Source: Armatimonadota bacterium (GTDB taxonomy: Bacteria > Armatimonadota > Armatimonadia > Armatimonadales > Armatimonadaceae). Taken from it: a DNA stretch of 11,506 bases. The notes under the pieces were generated by a model that was not told the origin of the DNA, made no database searches, and saw only the letters and a program-made list of their open reading frames with translations. Every line of letters begins with the position of its first letter. Position 1 is the first letter of the stretch. The stretch spans positions 1 to 11,506 of the forward strand of contig JACMIU010000314.1 of NCBI GenBank assembly GCA_014380985.1, written 5' to 3'. Positions 5,461 through 11,506 of the stretch are shown piece by piece. A program made the position numbers and the translations under genes.

Positions 5461-6375
5461 ATGGCAGTATTAGTGACGCAAGAGGTGGTGCGGGCGACGA
5501 ACGCGGCGGCGCGAACCGTGTTTGATACGGCGTTCGCGGCGCAGGAAGGCGCGTGGAAACAGATTGCCACGCTCCTTCAAAGCACCGGCGCGACCGAGGA
5601 GTACAACTGGATCGGGCAGGTTCCCGTGATGCGCGAATGGCTCGATGAGCGGCAAATCACCGCGCTTTCCGCCTATGGCTACACCATTCGCAACAAAAAG
5701 TTCGAGGCGACTATCGCCGTGGCGCGGGAGGTTCTGGAGGACGAAGCACACGCGCAAATCCGAACCCGCGTCGAATCGCTCGCCGAGGCGGCATCGGCGC
5801 ACTACGACGCGCTGGTGTTCGATCTGGTCAAGGAAGGCGAAACGCAAAGAGCCTACGACGGGGCGGCGTTCTACGGCACACACATGGTCGGCGGCGTTTC
5901 GCGCACCAATCTCGGTACGGGCGTGCTGTCGGCAACGTCGCTCGAAAACGCGATTGCCACGATGATGCGGACGCCGCTCGATAACGGGGAGCCGATGCTG
6001 ATTCGCCCGACGCACCTGCTGGTTCCGCCGGAACTGCAGTTCGAGGCGATGCGGTTGGTGGCGTCGGCGTTCAATCCCGGCGCGACCGGCGCGGCAAACG
6101 CGGCGAACCCGCTACAGGGCTTCCTGACCGTGGTAACAACGCCGCGCCTGACGAGCAGCACCGAATGGCACTTGCTCGACTGTTCGCGCTCCGTCAAGCC
6201 GTTCTTCGTTCAGCAACGTATCGCGCCGGAGTTTTCCGCGCTGGACGGCGAAACCGGCGAACCGAGCGAAACGGCGTTCCTGCGCGACGAATTGTGGTAC
6301 GGGGTTCGTTCGCGGGATAACGCGGGGTATGGGCTGTGGCAGATGGCGTACAAGTCCACCGGCGAAGGGGAGTAG
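5461..6375 (+). CDS. Phage major capsid protein, Mu-like gpT family
   Basis: A 304-residue protein close in length to phage Mu gpT (about 305). Family-like features: the N-terminal region with W32 and LQSTGATEEYNWIG (39-52), the signature VPVMREWLDERQI (54-66), YTIRNKKFEATIAVAREVLEDE (74-95), the amphipathic helix RVESLAEAASAHYDALVFDLV (103-123) and AYDGAAFYGTH (131-141). The C-terminal part contains LLDCSRSVKPFFVQQR and the charged WYGVRSRDNAGYG segment seen in gpT proteins. It would assemble the HK97-fold icosahedral shell. AAGGAG (5445-5450) lies 10 nt before the ATG. No frameshift, stop or internal gap is seen, so the gene looks intact and under selection rather than decayed. An encapsulin is less likely given the gpT signatures and protease/cement neighbours. 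Confidence 0.88.
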   Translation: MAVLVTQEVVRATNAAARTVFDTAFAAQEGAWKQIATLLQSTGATEEYNWIGQVPVMREWLDERQITALSAYGYTIRNKKFEATIAVAREVLEDEAHAQIRTRVESLAEAASAHYDALVFDLVKEGETQRAYDGAAFYGTHMVGGVSRTNLGTGVLSATSLENAIATMMRTPLDNGEPMLIRPTHLLVPPELQFEAMRLVASAFNPGATGAANAANPLQGFLTVVTTPRLTSSTEWHLLDCSRSVKPFFVQQRIAPEFSALDGETGEPSETAFLRDELWYGVRSRDNAGYGLWQMAYKSTGEGE

Positions 6376-6413
6376 TGCGGACGGCTTAACCCAACACGAA
6401 AGGAGAAAACACC

Positions 6414-6884
6414 ATGCCAACGCAACTGACCATATCCGCCGCCGAAGTGTTGCGCCTTGCCCGTCTTGACGCGGGCGTCGCGCAGAACGCCACCGACGCG
6501 GCGGCGGTTCTGACCGACGAGCAGGAGGCGATTGAGGCGACACTGGAACCGGCGGCGTTCGCGCAAACCGGGATTACCGCGCTTCTGCGGCGCAATGTCG
6601 CCAAACTGCTCGCGGCGGAACTCCTCGAAATGCGCGGGCGTGAAGAAGGCGCGTCGGGATCGTTCGAGGGACTGGGAATACGAATCGCCGCCGTGCCGGA
6701 TCATGTCAAGCGGCTACGGGACGAGGCGCGGCTCGCGCTTTCGCGCTACAATCGTGCGCCGGTGGCGGTGGTTCCGGTCGTGTCGGGCGCGGTGACGCTT
6801 GCGCCGGTGCAAGTGGTCGGGAGCGATTCGCCGCTCTCGGTGCGGTCGCAAGCGCAAACGTTGCGGTGCGAAGAACGGTGGTGA
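6414..6884 (+). CDS. Putative phage head-completion/adaptor protein (Mu gp36 position)
   Basis: A 156-residue protein directly downstream of the major capsid gene, the position of gp36 (DUF1320) in Mu-like phages and of head-tail adaptors in many others. The first 105 residues are mainly alpha-helical (ISAAEVLRLARLDAG; EATLEPAAF; ALLRRNVAKLLAAELLEM; PDHVKRLRDEARLALSRY), a helical-bundle layout common in connector proteins. The remaining 45 residues are Val/Pro/Ala-rich and less ordered, ending in a basic tail. I see no strict motif, so the role rests on position, size and fold pattern. AAAGGAG (6399-6405) lies 8 nt before the ATG. The gene is the last of the operon and its stop is two bases before a strong terminator; no portal or tail genes follow. 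Confidence 0.55.
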   Translation: MPTQLTISAAEVLRLARLDAGVAQNATDAAAVLTDEQEAIEATLEPAAFAQTGITALLRRNVAKLLAAELLEMRGREEGASGSFEGLGIRIAAVPDHVKRLRDEARLALSRYNRAPVAVVPVVSGAVTLAPVQVVGSDSPLSVRSQAQTLRCEERW

Positions 6885-6886
6885 AA

Positions 6887-6926
6887 AAACGCGGGGGTAG
6901 TGGCAATTGCTACTACCCCCGCGTTT
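6887..6926. terminator. Strong bidirectional rho-independent terminator
   Basis: A near-perfect 40-nt inverted repeat centred at 6906/6907 forms a stem of about 18 bp (one G-U) around the AATT core, with an A-tract on one side and TTT on the other. It starts two bases after the stop of the last head gene and ends five bases before the stop of the convergent flgM-like gene, so it can end both transcripts. Confidence 0.9.
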
Positions 6927-6931
6927 AGCGT

Positions 6932-7195
6932 TTAGCGCATTCGGCTTTCGAGGGCGCGTTGCATAATTCGCTCGGCGATGGATTCCGCGCTAATGTGATA
7001 CGAGCCGGATTCGATGCGGGCGCGGAGCGAGGCGACAATCTCCTCGCGCACGTCGGGCGACGCTTCGGCGAGTTTGGCGACGCGGCGGGCTTCGGTGAGC
7101 GTCTCGCGGCTGTAAACCGTTGCCTCGGCGTGAACTTCCGCATATTCGTCCGCATATTTTGCGGTGGTCGGTGCTTCTTGGATAGATGCTTTCAT
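6932..7195 (-). CDS. flgM: FlgM-like anti-sigma-28 factor
   Basis: An 87-residue protein whose C-terminal half fits the FlgM family (PF04316): SPDVREEIVASLRARIESGSYHISAESIAERIMQ (residues 46-79), with the hallmark Arg-Ile-Glu-Ser-Gly-Ser-Tyr-His core and the Ala-Glu-Arg-Ile helix. FlgM binds and inhibits the flagellar sigma factor FliA until the hook is complete and FlgM is exported. The N-terminus (1-45) is polar, Ala/Glu/Thr-rich and probably disordered, as in known FlgMs; length is near the usual 90-100. AAGGAG (minus, 7206-7211) lies 10 nt before the ATG. No flagellar gene is adjacent; the neighbours are phage head genes and a lipid A acyltransferase, so the gene is an orphan here. A minus-strand sequence resembling a sigma-28 -10 box lies about 145 bp upstream. 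Confidence 0.8.
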   Translation of the reverse strand: MKASIQEAPTTAKYADEYAEVHAEATVYSRETLTEARRVAKLAEASPDVREEIVASLRARIESGSYHISAESIAERIMQRALESRMR

Positions 7196-7519
7196 GGCTT
7201 TACTACTCCTTCTTCGTTGGCGGGATGCGGTCTTTGCACGATACGCTTCCCTGTTCTTTACTTAGCACGATGGCTTGAAAAGGGGGAAGTCAGCCTTTAC
7301 CTGCTGGACAACACTCCCTTAACAAACTTTACTGATTTCATTATAGGCATCGAAACGACTTTAGTATAGGGTAAACCGTAAAAAAGTTGGAAGCCGGTAA
7401 TTCTGTGTATTGCTATCCGCTAAATTACGAGGGTTTCGGGAAGGATAGGAACACGCGAGATACTTGTACACCGGCGTTATTGCCGGGTGCGAAACGCTTC
7501 CCATGCTTTGCCCCGGTGT
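7196..7519 (-). other. 324-bp intergenic region, long leader of the flgM-like gene
   Basis: No supported gene is seen. On the minus strand a TATAAT (7340-7345) sits inside GCCTATAA (7341-7348), which matches the sigma-28 -10 consensus GCCGATAA at 7 of 8 positions, and a TATACT (7363-7368) lies upstream. Use of TATAAT would give a leader of about 138 nt before flgM. A TAAA lies only 11 nt upstream of GCCTATAA instead of the expected 15, so the sigma-28 match is incomplete. A small bulged hairpin (7469-7489) may mark the 3' end of the acyltransferase transcript. I do not recognise a riboswitch class in the leader. Confidence 0.5.
7469..7489 (-). terminator. Weak hairpin downstream of the acyltransferase gene
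   Basis: CACC(C)GGC on the minus strand pairs with GCCGGTG around a 6-nt loop, a 7-bp stem with one bulged C, about 30 nt beyond the stop at 7520. No T-tract follows. Possible terminator or 3' stem only. Confidence 0.3.
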
Positions 7520-8566
7520 TTACACGAATCGTTCCCAAAGCGCGGCTAAATCTAAACCTTCGGGTAGGCGTTCGCGGTTATGTTTTTGAAATGTCGCCTT
7601 CCACCGGTCGTGAAGCCAGAGCCACTGCTCCGGGTGTTGCCGGATTCGCGCTTCGAGTCGCTCGTTCGCCTGTGTCATCAGAATCGTGTAGTCGGCTTCC
7701 TTGTCGCCAGTGTTCGGGATGGCGAGCGGCGCGTCGAACGTGAACCGGTAGCGATAGTCTTTCGCCGGGTCGGTAATTCCGGCGCACGTAATCACCAGCG
7801 CGTTGGTGCGGTGCGCGAGCAGTGCCGGGCCCCACGCGGTTCCAGCGGGAACCCCGAAGAACGGAATAAACACGTCACCGCTACTCTGGTCGTGGAGTAA
7901 TGCGACCGCCTCGCCGCGCCGAAGGGCGGAAATCAGTTTTTTCGCCGATTCGCCTTTCGCGGAAACGCCAAAGCCCGCGCCCTGCCGCATTCGTTTCGCC
8001 CATGCCGCAAAGCCGGGGTCTTCCGGGTCACGCGCCACCACCGTGAGGGGGATTCCCCGCGACACCATGTAGCGACCTAAGAGTTCCCAGTTGCCGATAT
8101 GTCCGGTGCAAAACACCAGACCGCGCCCCAAAATCGTGCCGTCCGCTTCCTGAAGCGGCGCGATATGCTCGTCCCAGCCTTCCACCGATTCCACCAAGTC
8201 GGTGAAATCGGCGGCGGTTTTAATCAGGGGCCCGCGCAGAAACTCCGCGCCCATGCGCCCGAAATGCCGGAAAACGCCGCGCACGATGCGTTCCCGGTCG
8301 GCTTGCGTCAGTGCGTCGCCGTAAACGAAGCGCAGGTTTTTGTACGCCGTTTCCCGCGCTTTATTCGCAAACCGGTAGCCGAGTTCGCCGAACTTCGCGC
8401 CGTATTCGAGAGCCGCAAGGCGCGGCATTTTCTGCACCCGCCGTTCGACAAACGGAATCATGGCGAGAATCAGTTTTTGAAAGTGGCGCGACCGCGATTT
8501 TTTCGGGGTTTCGAGCGGCAGGAACGGCACGGTATCGTCGGACGTGGAGGGCGTAGGGGTGGGCAT
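7520..8566 (-). CDS. Lipid A biosynthesis acyltransferase family protein (LpxL/HtrB-like)
   Basis: A 348-residue inner-membrane-associated acyltransferase of the lysophospholipid acyltransferase superfamily. The catalytic His-x4-Glu/Asp motif is visible as His156-Ile-Gly-Asn-Trp-Glu161 in TGHIGNWELLG, followed by the family's VVARDPEDPGF (177-186), LLHDQSSG (223-230) and FFGVPAGTAWGPALLAHRT (236-254). The C-terminal QHPEQWLWLHDRWK (310-323) is the standard closing motif. LpxL-type enzymes add secondary acyl chains to lipid A, which implies an outer membrane with lipid A or a related glycolipid; related enzymes acylate other glycolipids (for example PIM acyltransferases), so the substrate is not certain. 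It follows the reductase-like gene by 57 bp on the same strand and could be cotranscribed, or use a TATGAT at 8593-8598. No clear Shine-Dalgarno precedes the chosen ATG, and the Pro/Thr-rich first 20 residues are non-conserved looking, so a downstream start is possible. Confidence 0.88.
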   Translation of the reverse strand: MPTPTPSTSDDTVPFLPLETPKKSRSRHFQKLILAMIPFVERRVQKMPRLAALEYGAKFGELGYRFANKARETAYKNLRFVYGDALTQADRERIVRGVFRHFGRMGAEFLRGPLIKTAADFTDLVESVEGWDEHIAPLQEADGTILGRGLVFCTGHIGNWELLGRYMVSRGIPLTVVARDPEDPGFAAWAKRMRQGAGFGVSAKGESAKKLISALRRGEAVALLHDQSSGDVFIPFFGVPAGTAWGPALLAHRTNALVITCAGITDPAKDYRYRFTFDAPLAIPNTGDKEADYTILMTQANERLEARIRQHPEQWLWLHDRWKATFQKHNRERLPEGLDLAALWERFV

Positions 8567-8623
8567 CGGTTTCGCGGTATCGACTTTATCGTATCATAAG
8601 CGGCGCGGGGGGCGTAGACGACC

Positions 8624-10267
8624 CTACATCGCCAAAACCCGGTGAACGAACGTCACCGCCATCGAGCCTTCGCCGACCGAACTTGCCACGCGCTTGACCG
8701 AGCCGACGCGGCAGTCGCCCGCCGCGAACACGCCGGGGCAGGATGTTTCCAGATAAAACGGCAGACGCGATTCCGTCCATGCGTCGCCGAGCGCGTCGCC
8801 GGTGATCACGAAGCCCTTGTCGTCTACTTCGATACAATCGCGCAAAAACGCCGTATTCGGGGTCGCCCCGATAAACACGAAAAACCCGGCGCACGGCACG
8901 GTGGCATTGGTCGCGCCTTCCAAAACTGCCCGCTCCACGCGGTCGCCGCCCTGCAAGCAGGTTACTTCGGTAGAAAGGTGTATCTCGACATTCGGGATTT
9001 GCTCAACGCGGTACGACAGGTAGTCGCTCATCGCCGTGTTCAGTTTGTTTCCGCGCACCACGAGGCGCACTTTCTTGCAGAACTGCGACAGAAACACCGT
9101 CGCCTGTCCCGCCGAGTTGCCCGCGCCGACCACCACGATTTCATCATCGGAGCAAAAATCGGCTTCCATGCGCGTTGCCGCGTAGTACACCCCGGCTTGC
9201 TCGAACTGTGCGAAACCGGGAATATCCAATTTCTGGTACTTCGCGCCGGTCGCCACCACGATAGCGCGGGCATCAATCGTGTCGCCGTTTTCGAGAGTCA
9301 GGCGGTGTCCGGTTTTACATCCGTCCAAATGCGTCACGTCGGCGGGAATGGATATTTCCGCCCCGAACTTTTGCGCTTGAATCAGCCCTCGTGCCGCCAA
9401 ATCCGAGCCAGTCAAGCCTTCGGGAAAGCCCATGTAGTTTTCGATCCGACTTGACCACGACGCCTGTCCGCCCGGCGCGGAACGGTCGAGCAGGAGCGTT
9501 TGCAAGCCCTCGCTCGCCCCGTACACCGCCGCCGCCAGCCCGGCGGGCCCCGCCCCGATAATCACCAGATCGTATTTTGTCGTGCCGGTTTGAAGGCGCA
9601 CACCGAGTTTATCGGCGAGGTCGGCAATCGAGGGGTGCGTCAGCCGTTCGTCACCGAGAAGCACCATCGGCGTGTCTTTTGCCTCTAATCCGAATCCGTG
9701 CATCAGGGCGGCGGTTTCGCTGTCTTCGGGTTGCCGCCAGTAATGCACGACGCGGTTGCGCCCCAGAAACTCTCGCAAAGCAATCGTTTCGGGATCGAAG
9801 CGACTGCCGACAATCAGGATACCGTGGCTCTCCGACTGGAGCAGAATCTCGCGGCGACGGATAAACGCGCCTAAAATCTTGCCGCCCAAGTTCTGCTCGA
9901 CGCGCACAATTTCGCGCAGTTCCTCCGCCGATAATCGCAAGGTGCGCGTATTCCCATCCGAGTAGCAACCGACCGGCGCGGGTCGCCCGGTCATCATATC
10001 CACGTCGCCGGTGAACGCTCTTTCGCCGTGGTACGCGATGCGTTCGGTCTCGGCAACATTAGGCGCGTCCGCGATAAACGCCCCGCCTTCGAGAATCACG
10101 AAAAAACAGTAATCCGGCTCGCCCGGTTTCCAGAGACTTTCGCGGTCGGCGAACGTCATTTCCTCGCCAACCATTCGCAAAATATCAATCTCGGCGTCCG
10201 AAAGGCGCGGAAAGGTAAGGCTGTCGGTCGGCGATTCGGCGGGTTCGAGGGGGGCGGTATCGGGCAT
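8624..10267 (-). CDS. Cyclic-nucleotide-domain / thioredoxin-reductase-like flavoprotein lacking the CxxC
   Basis: A 547-residue fusion. Residues 20-142 look like a cNMP-binding beta-roll, 148-224 like a thioredoxin/glutaredoxin fold, and 231-547 are a thioredoxin-reductase-type flavoprotein: the FAD loop VIIGAGPAGLAAAVYGAS (235-252), APGGQA (264-269), the ATG strand end (339-341), the NAD(P)H loop VVVGAGNSAGQAT (378-390) and the C-terminal FAD motif GVFAAGDCR (512-520). The redox motif is lost: the canonical CATC aligns with AATR (363-366). The cNMP pocket is also degenerate: GD (87-88) replaces the usual GE, and no Arg occurs at the expected place after Pro96. The middle domain shows no CxxC. 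Similar cNMP-TrxR-like fusions without CxxC are known and usually annotated only as FAD-dependent oxidoreductases, so the electron acceptor is unknown. AAGGA lies about 10 nt before the ATG. A bona fide thioredoxin reductase is unlikely. Confidence 0.85.
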   Translation of the reverse strand: MPDTAPLEPAESPTDSLTFPRLSDAEIDILRMVGEEMTFADRESLWKPGEPDYCFFVILEGGAFIADAPNVAETERIAYHGERAFTGDVDMMTGRPAPVGCYSDGNTRTLRLSAEELREIVRVEQNLGGKILGAFIRRREILLQSESHGILIVGSRFDPETIALREFLGRNRVVHYWRQPEDSETAALMHGFGLEAKDTPMVLLGDERLTHPSIADLADKLGVRLQTGTTKYDLVIIGAGPAGLAAAVYGASEGLQTLLLDRSAPGGQASWSSRIENYMGFPEGLTGSDLAARGLIQAQKFGAEISIPADVTHLDGCKTGHRLTLENGDTIDARAIVVATGAKYQKLDIPGFAQFEQAGVYYAATRMEADFCSDDEIVVVGAGNSAGQATVFLSQFCKKVRLVVRGNKLNTAMSDYLSYRVEQIPNVEIHLSTEVTCLQGGDRVERAVLEGATNATVPCAGFFVFIGATPNTAFLRDCIEVDDKGFVITGDALGDAWTESRLPFYLETSCPGVFAAGDCRVGSVKRVASSVGEGSMAVTFVHRVLAM

Positions 10268-10355
10268 GGTTTCGGTTCCTTGCCTTTGTTGTACCCTACT
10301 TGCGGCAGGGGGCGTCCCGCTCCTTCGGGCGGTTTGGTTATGTTACTCCAGGCAA

Positions 10356-10411
10356 ACGCAAAAGCGCACCGATTCCTTCATCGCTGAGGGGGAAGCGGTG
10401 CGCTTTTGCGT
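10356..10411. terminator. Long 16-bp stem hairpin, probable bidirectional terminator
   Basis: The arms 10356-10371 and 10396-10411 are perfectly complementary over 16 bp; after one A-G mismatch the stem continues TTCC/GGAA and a few G-U pairs. A-tract and T-tract bases flank the GC core on both strands (AAAAGCGC and GCGCTTTT), the layout of a two-way intrinsic terminator. It lies about 45 nt after the stop of the DUF4394 gene and about 90 nt before the start of the reductase-like gene, separating the two. Confidence 0.75.
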
Positions 10412-10456
10412 CGGAACGGTGTCGAAACCTCTATCCGAATGGCAAGCCGTCCGGGG

Positions 10457-11410
10457 CTACTTCGCGGCGCGGCGGCGCAGGGTTGCGCCTACCATGCCGA
10501 GCAAGCCGACCACGCCGACAAGCAAGCCGGTGTTGGCTTCGGGAACCACGACCGGAACCACGGCGAGCGAATACACCGAGCCAAGTGCCGAACTGAACGA
10601 GCCGGTCGGAGCCGACGCCAAGCCGGTGCCGAGGTTGACGGTATAGAACGACGAACCGATGCCGCCACCGGTGTTCGTGCCGAGAATCGCATACGCCGTG
10701 TTCACGCCGGAAATCGAAGTGAAGATGTCGAAGCCCGCTTCCGAGCCGATTGCCGGGGTGAAGATGTCGGGCGCGGTCCCGAGACCGAGCGAGCCGACCG
10801 TGTTCAGCGTACCGGCGGCGTTGGCGAGCGTGACCAGAGTGCCGCGGGCGTTGTCAATCGCATACTGCGTTCCGGCGGTTCCAGCGAGGTTGTTGTTGTA
10901 GGCGTTTTCCACGATGGAAGGACCCGTGCCGTCATTGCCCGAATCGGCTGCGGCATACGCGAGGGTGGTTTGTGCAACGGCGGCAGTCGCGGCGTTTGGG
11001 TTGTAGACGCGGTTTTCCGAATCAATGTTGACGAAGCGAACGCGGTCAATTGCCGGGTTGAAGTCCAAACCGCCGATTTGGCTGTTGGTCGCGCCCGTCG
11101 TGGCGGTCGAGTTGGCGACGAGCGTGGTGACGCCGGTCGTGGTATCAATCGTGAACAGGCTGTCGGCGATGTCGTTGTAGCCGTACAGCGTGGTGGTCAG
11201 CGGGCGAAAATCAATCGCATCCAAGCCGGTGGTCGCGCCGCTAAAGCTCGCGACAACGGTTGCCGCGCCGGGGTTCGACACATCAAACGAAATCAGCGTC
11301 GTGCCGCCGTTGCCAATCGCAAATGCGGTTTGCGCGTTCGCGGCAGTGTTGGTAGCGAAAATGCCGAACGCGGCAACGGCGCAAGCGGCTAATTTTTGGG
11401 TAAAAGTCAT
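10457..11410 (-). CDS. Secreted DUF4394 protein with PEP-CTERM-like tail
   Basis: A 317-residue exported protein. The signal peptide spans residues 1-26 (ending Ala-Asn-Ala). Residues 29-245 carry DUF4394 signatures: LISFDVSNPG (39-48), the GLDAIDFRP turn (62-70) with LYGY, LFTIDTTTGVTTLV (85-98), GLDFNPAIDRVRFV (114-127) with NRVYNP, ENAYNNN (168-174) and TLNTVGSLGLG (201-211). This domain is beta-propeller-like in its repeat pattern and has no known reaction. The end is Val-Pro-Glu-Ala (289-292), a hydrophobic segment (294-309) and RRRAAK, a PEP-CTERM-type sorting signal. GGAG (minus, 11419-11422) lies 8 nt before the ATG. A -10-like TATCAT (11452-11457) and TATAAA (11480-11485) are upstream on the minus strand, neither with a good -35. 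Likely a surface or extracellular-matrix component; ligand unknown. Confidence 0.88.
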   Translation of the reverse strand: MTFTQKLAACAVAAFGIFATNTAANAQTAFAIGNGGTTLISFDVSNPGAATVVASFSGATTGLDAIDFRPLTTTLYGYNDIADSLFTIDTTTGVTTLVANSTATTGATNSQIGGLDFNPAIDRVRFVNIDSENRVYNPNAATAAVAQTTLAYAAADSGNDGTGPSIVENAYNNNLAGTAGTQYAIDNARGTLVTLANAAGTLNTVGSLGLGTAPDIFTPAIGSEAGFDIFTSISGVNTAYAILGTNTGGGIGSSFYTVNLGTGLASAPTGSFSSALGSVYSLAVVPVVVPEANTGLLVGVVGLLGMVGATLRRRAAK

Positions 11411-11506
11411 AATAGTTTCTCCAAGAAAAATCGGTCGCGCTTGAGGCGGGAATGATACAGCCCGAAGCGCGGGGAGGGGTTTATAGAAAAGCGCCCGTAA
11501 AGCCAG
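11411..11506 (-). promoter_or_regulatory. Upstream region of the DUF4394 gene
   Basis: This 96-bp stretch holds the GGAG ribosome site (11419-11422) and two minus-strand -10 candidates, TATCAT (11452-11457) and TATAAA (11480-11485). Neither has a convincing -35 within the window. No gene is seen in it. Confidence 0.35.

Noticed and set aside
5461..6375. Capsid gene as an encapsulin with a cargo gene
   Set aside because: The MREW, YDGAAFYGTH and other gpT-like segments, plus protease and cement neighbours, fit a phage major capsid; no ferritin-like, peroxidase or other cargo gene is adjacent.
3824..6931. Mobile element ends, attachment sites or transposase around the phage-head operon
   Set aside because: No integrase, transposase, tRNA gene or matching direct repeats were seen at the operon's edges.
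7196..7340. Possible cyclic-di-GMP riboswitch in the flgM leader (GCAAAG-like bases present)
   Set aside because: The conserved GEMM core and paired arms could not be traced; biological appeal alone is not evidence.
8642..9454. Plus-strand open frame of 270 codons opposite the reductase-like gene
   Set aside because: His/Arg-rich composition without any motif; the opposite strand encodes clear FAD and NAD(P)H motifs.
10406..11392. Long plus-strand open frame of 328 codons
   Set aside because: It is antisense to the well-supported DUF4394 gene, Arg/Gly-rich and without a recognisable domain; a by-product of high GC and codon bias.
1..11506. CRISPR arrays, tRNA or rRNA genes
   Set aside because: No regularly spaced repeats and no recognisable tRNA or rRNA sequence were found by reading.

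Overview
This is a GC-rich bacterial window coding on both strands, with most of the GC-rich sequence occupied by genes. The host looks like a diderm: it has an LpxL/HtrB-type lipid A acyltransferase, a dTDP-rhamnose pathway enzyme, two secreted proteins with PEP-CTERM-like tails (Val-Pro-Glu-Ala, hydrophobic segment, Arg-rich end), one of them a DUF4394 protein, and a FlgM-like anti-sigma factor. That mix, together with apparently leaderless promoters, fits Armatimonadota or a similar environmental phylum. The assignment is an inference only; no rRNA or other marker gene is present.

Layout. 1-156 (-): start of a secreted Ala/Pro-rich protein that runs off the left edge. 263-1132 (-): dTDP-4-dehydrorhamnose reductase (RfbD). 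1290-2168 (+): secreted jelly-roll (LamG-like) protein with a PEP-CTERM-like end. 2226-3823 (-): a two-gene restriction-modification operon, a beta-class DNA methyltransferase followed by a PD-(D/E)XK endonuclease-like protein. 3984-6884 (+): a self-contained operon of Mu-like phage head genes (small membrane protein, prohead protease/scaffold, capsid cement protein, gpT-type major capsid protein, gp36-position head-completion protein), with its own extended -10 promoter and a very strong terminator. 6932-7195 (-): FlgM-like protein. 7520-8566 (-): lipid A acyltransferase family protein. 8624-10267 (-): cNMP-domain/thioredoxin-reductase-like fusion lacking the redox CxxC. 10457-11410 (-): DUF4394 PEP-CTERM protein.

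The most notable item is the head-gene operon. It carries capsid, cement, protease and adaptor but no terminase, portal, tail, integrase or transposase, and it is closed by a promoter and terminator between ordinary chromosomal genes. It could be a decayed prophage, one locus of a split prophage or gene-transfer agent, or a domesticated capsid. It shares a roughly 160-bp AT-rich control region with the divergent restriction-modification operon.

A second pattern is translational. Three minus-strand genes (the left-edge secreted protein, rfbD and the methyltransferase) have a -10 hexamer ending exactly 7 nt before the ATG, so their mRNAs should start at or next to the start codon. The phage head genes, by contrast, all carry strong Shine-Dalgarno sequences.
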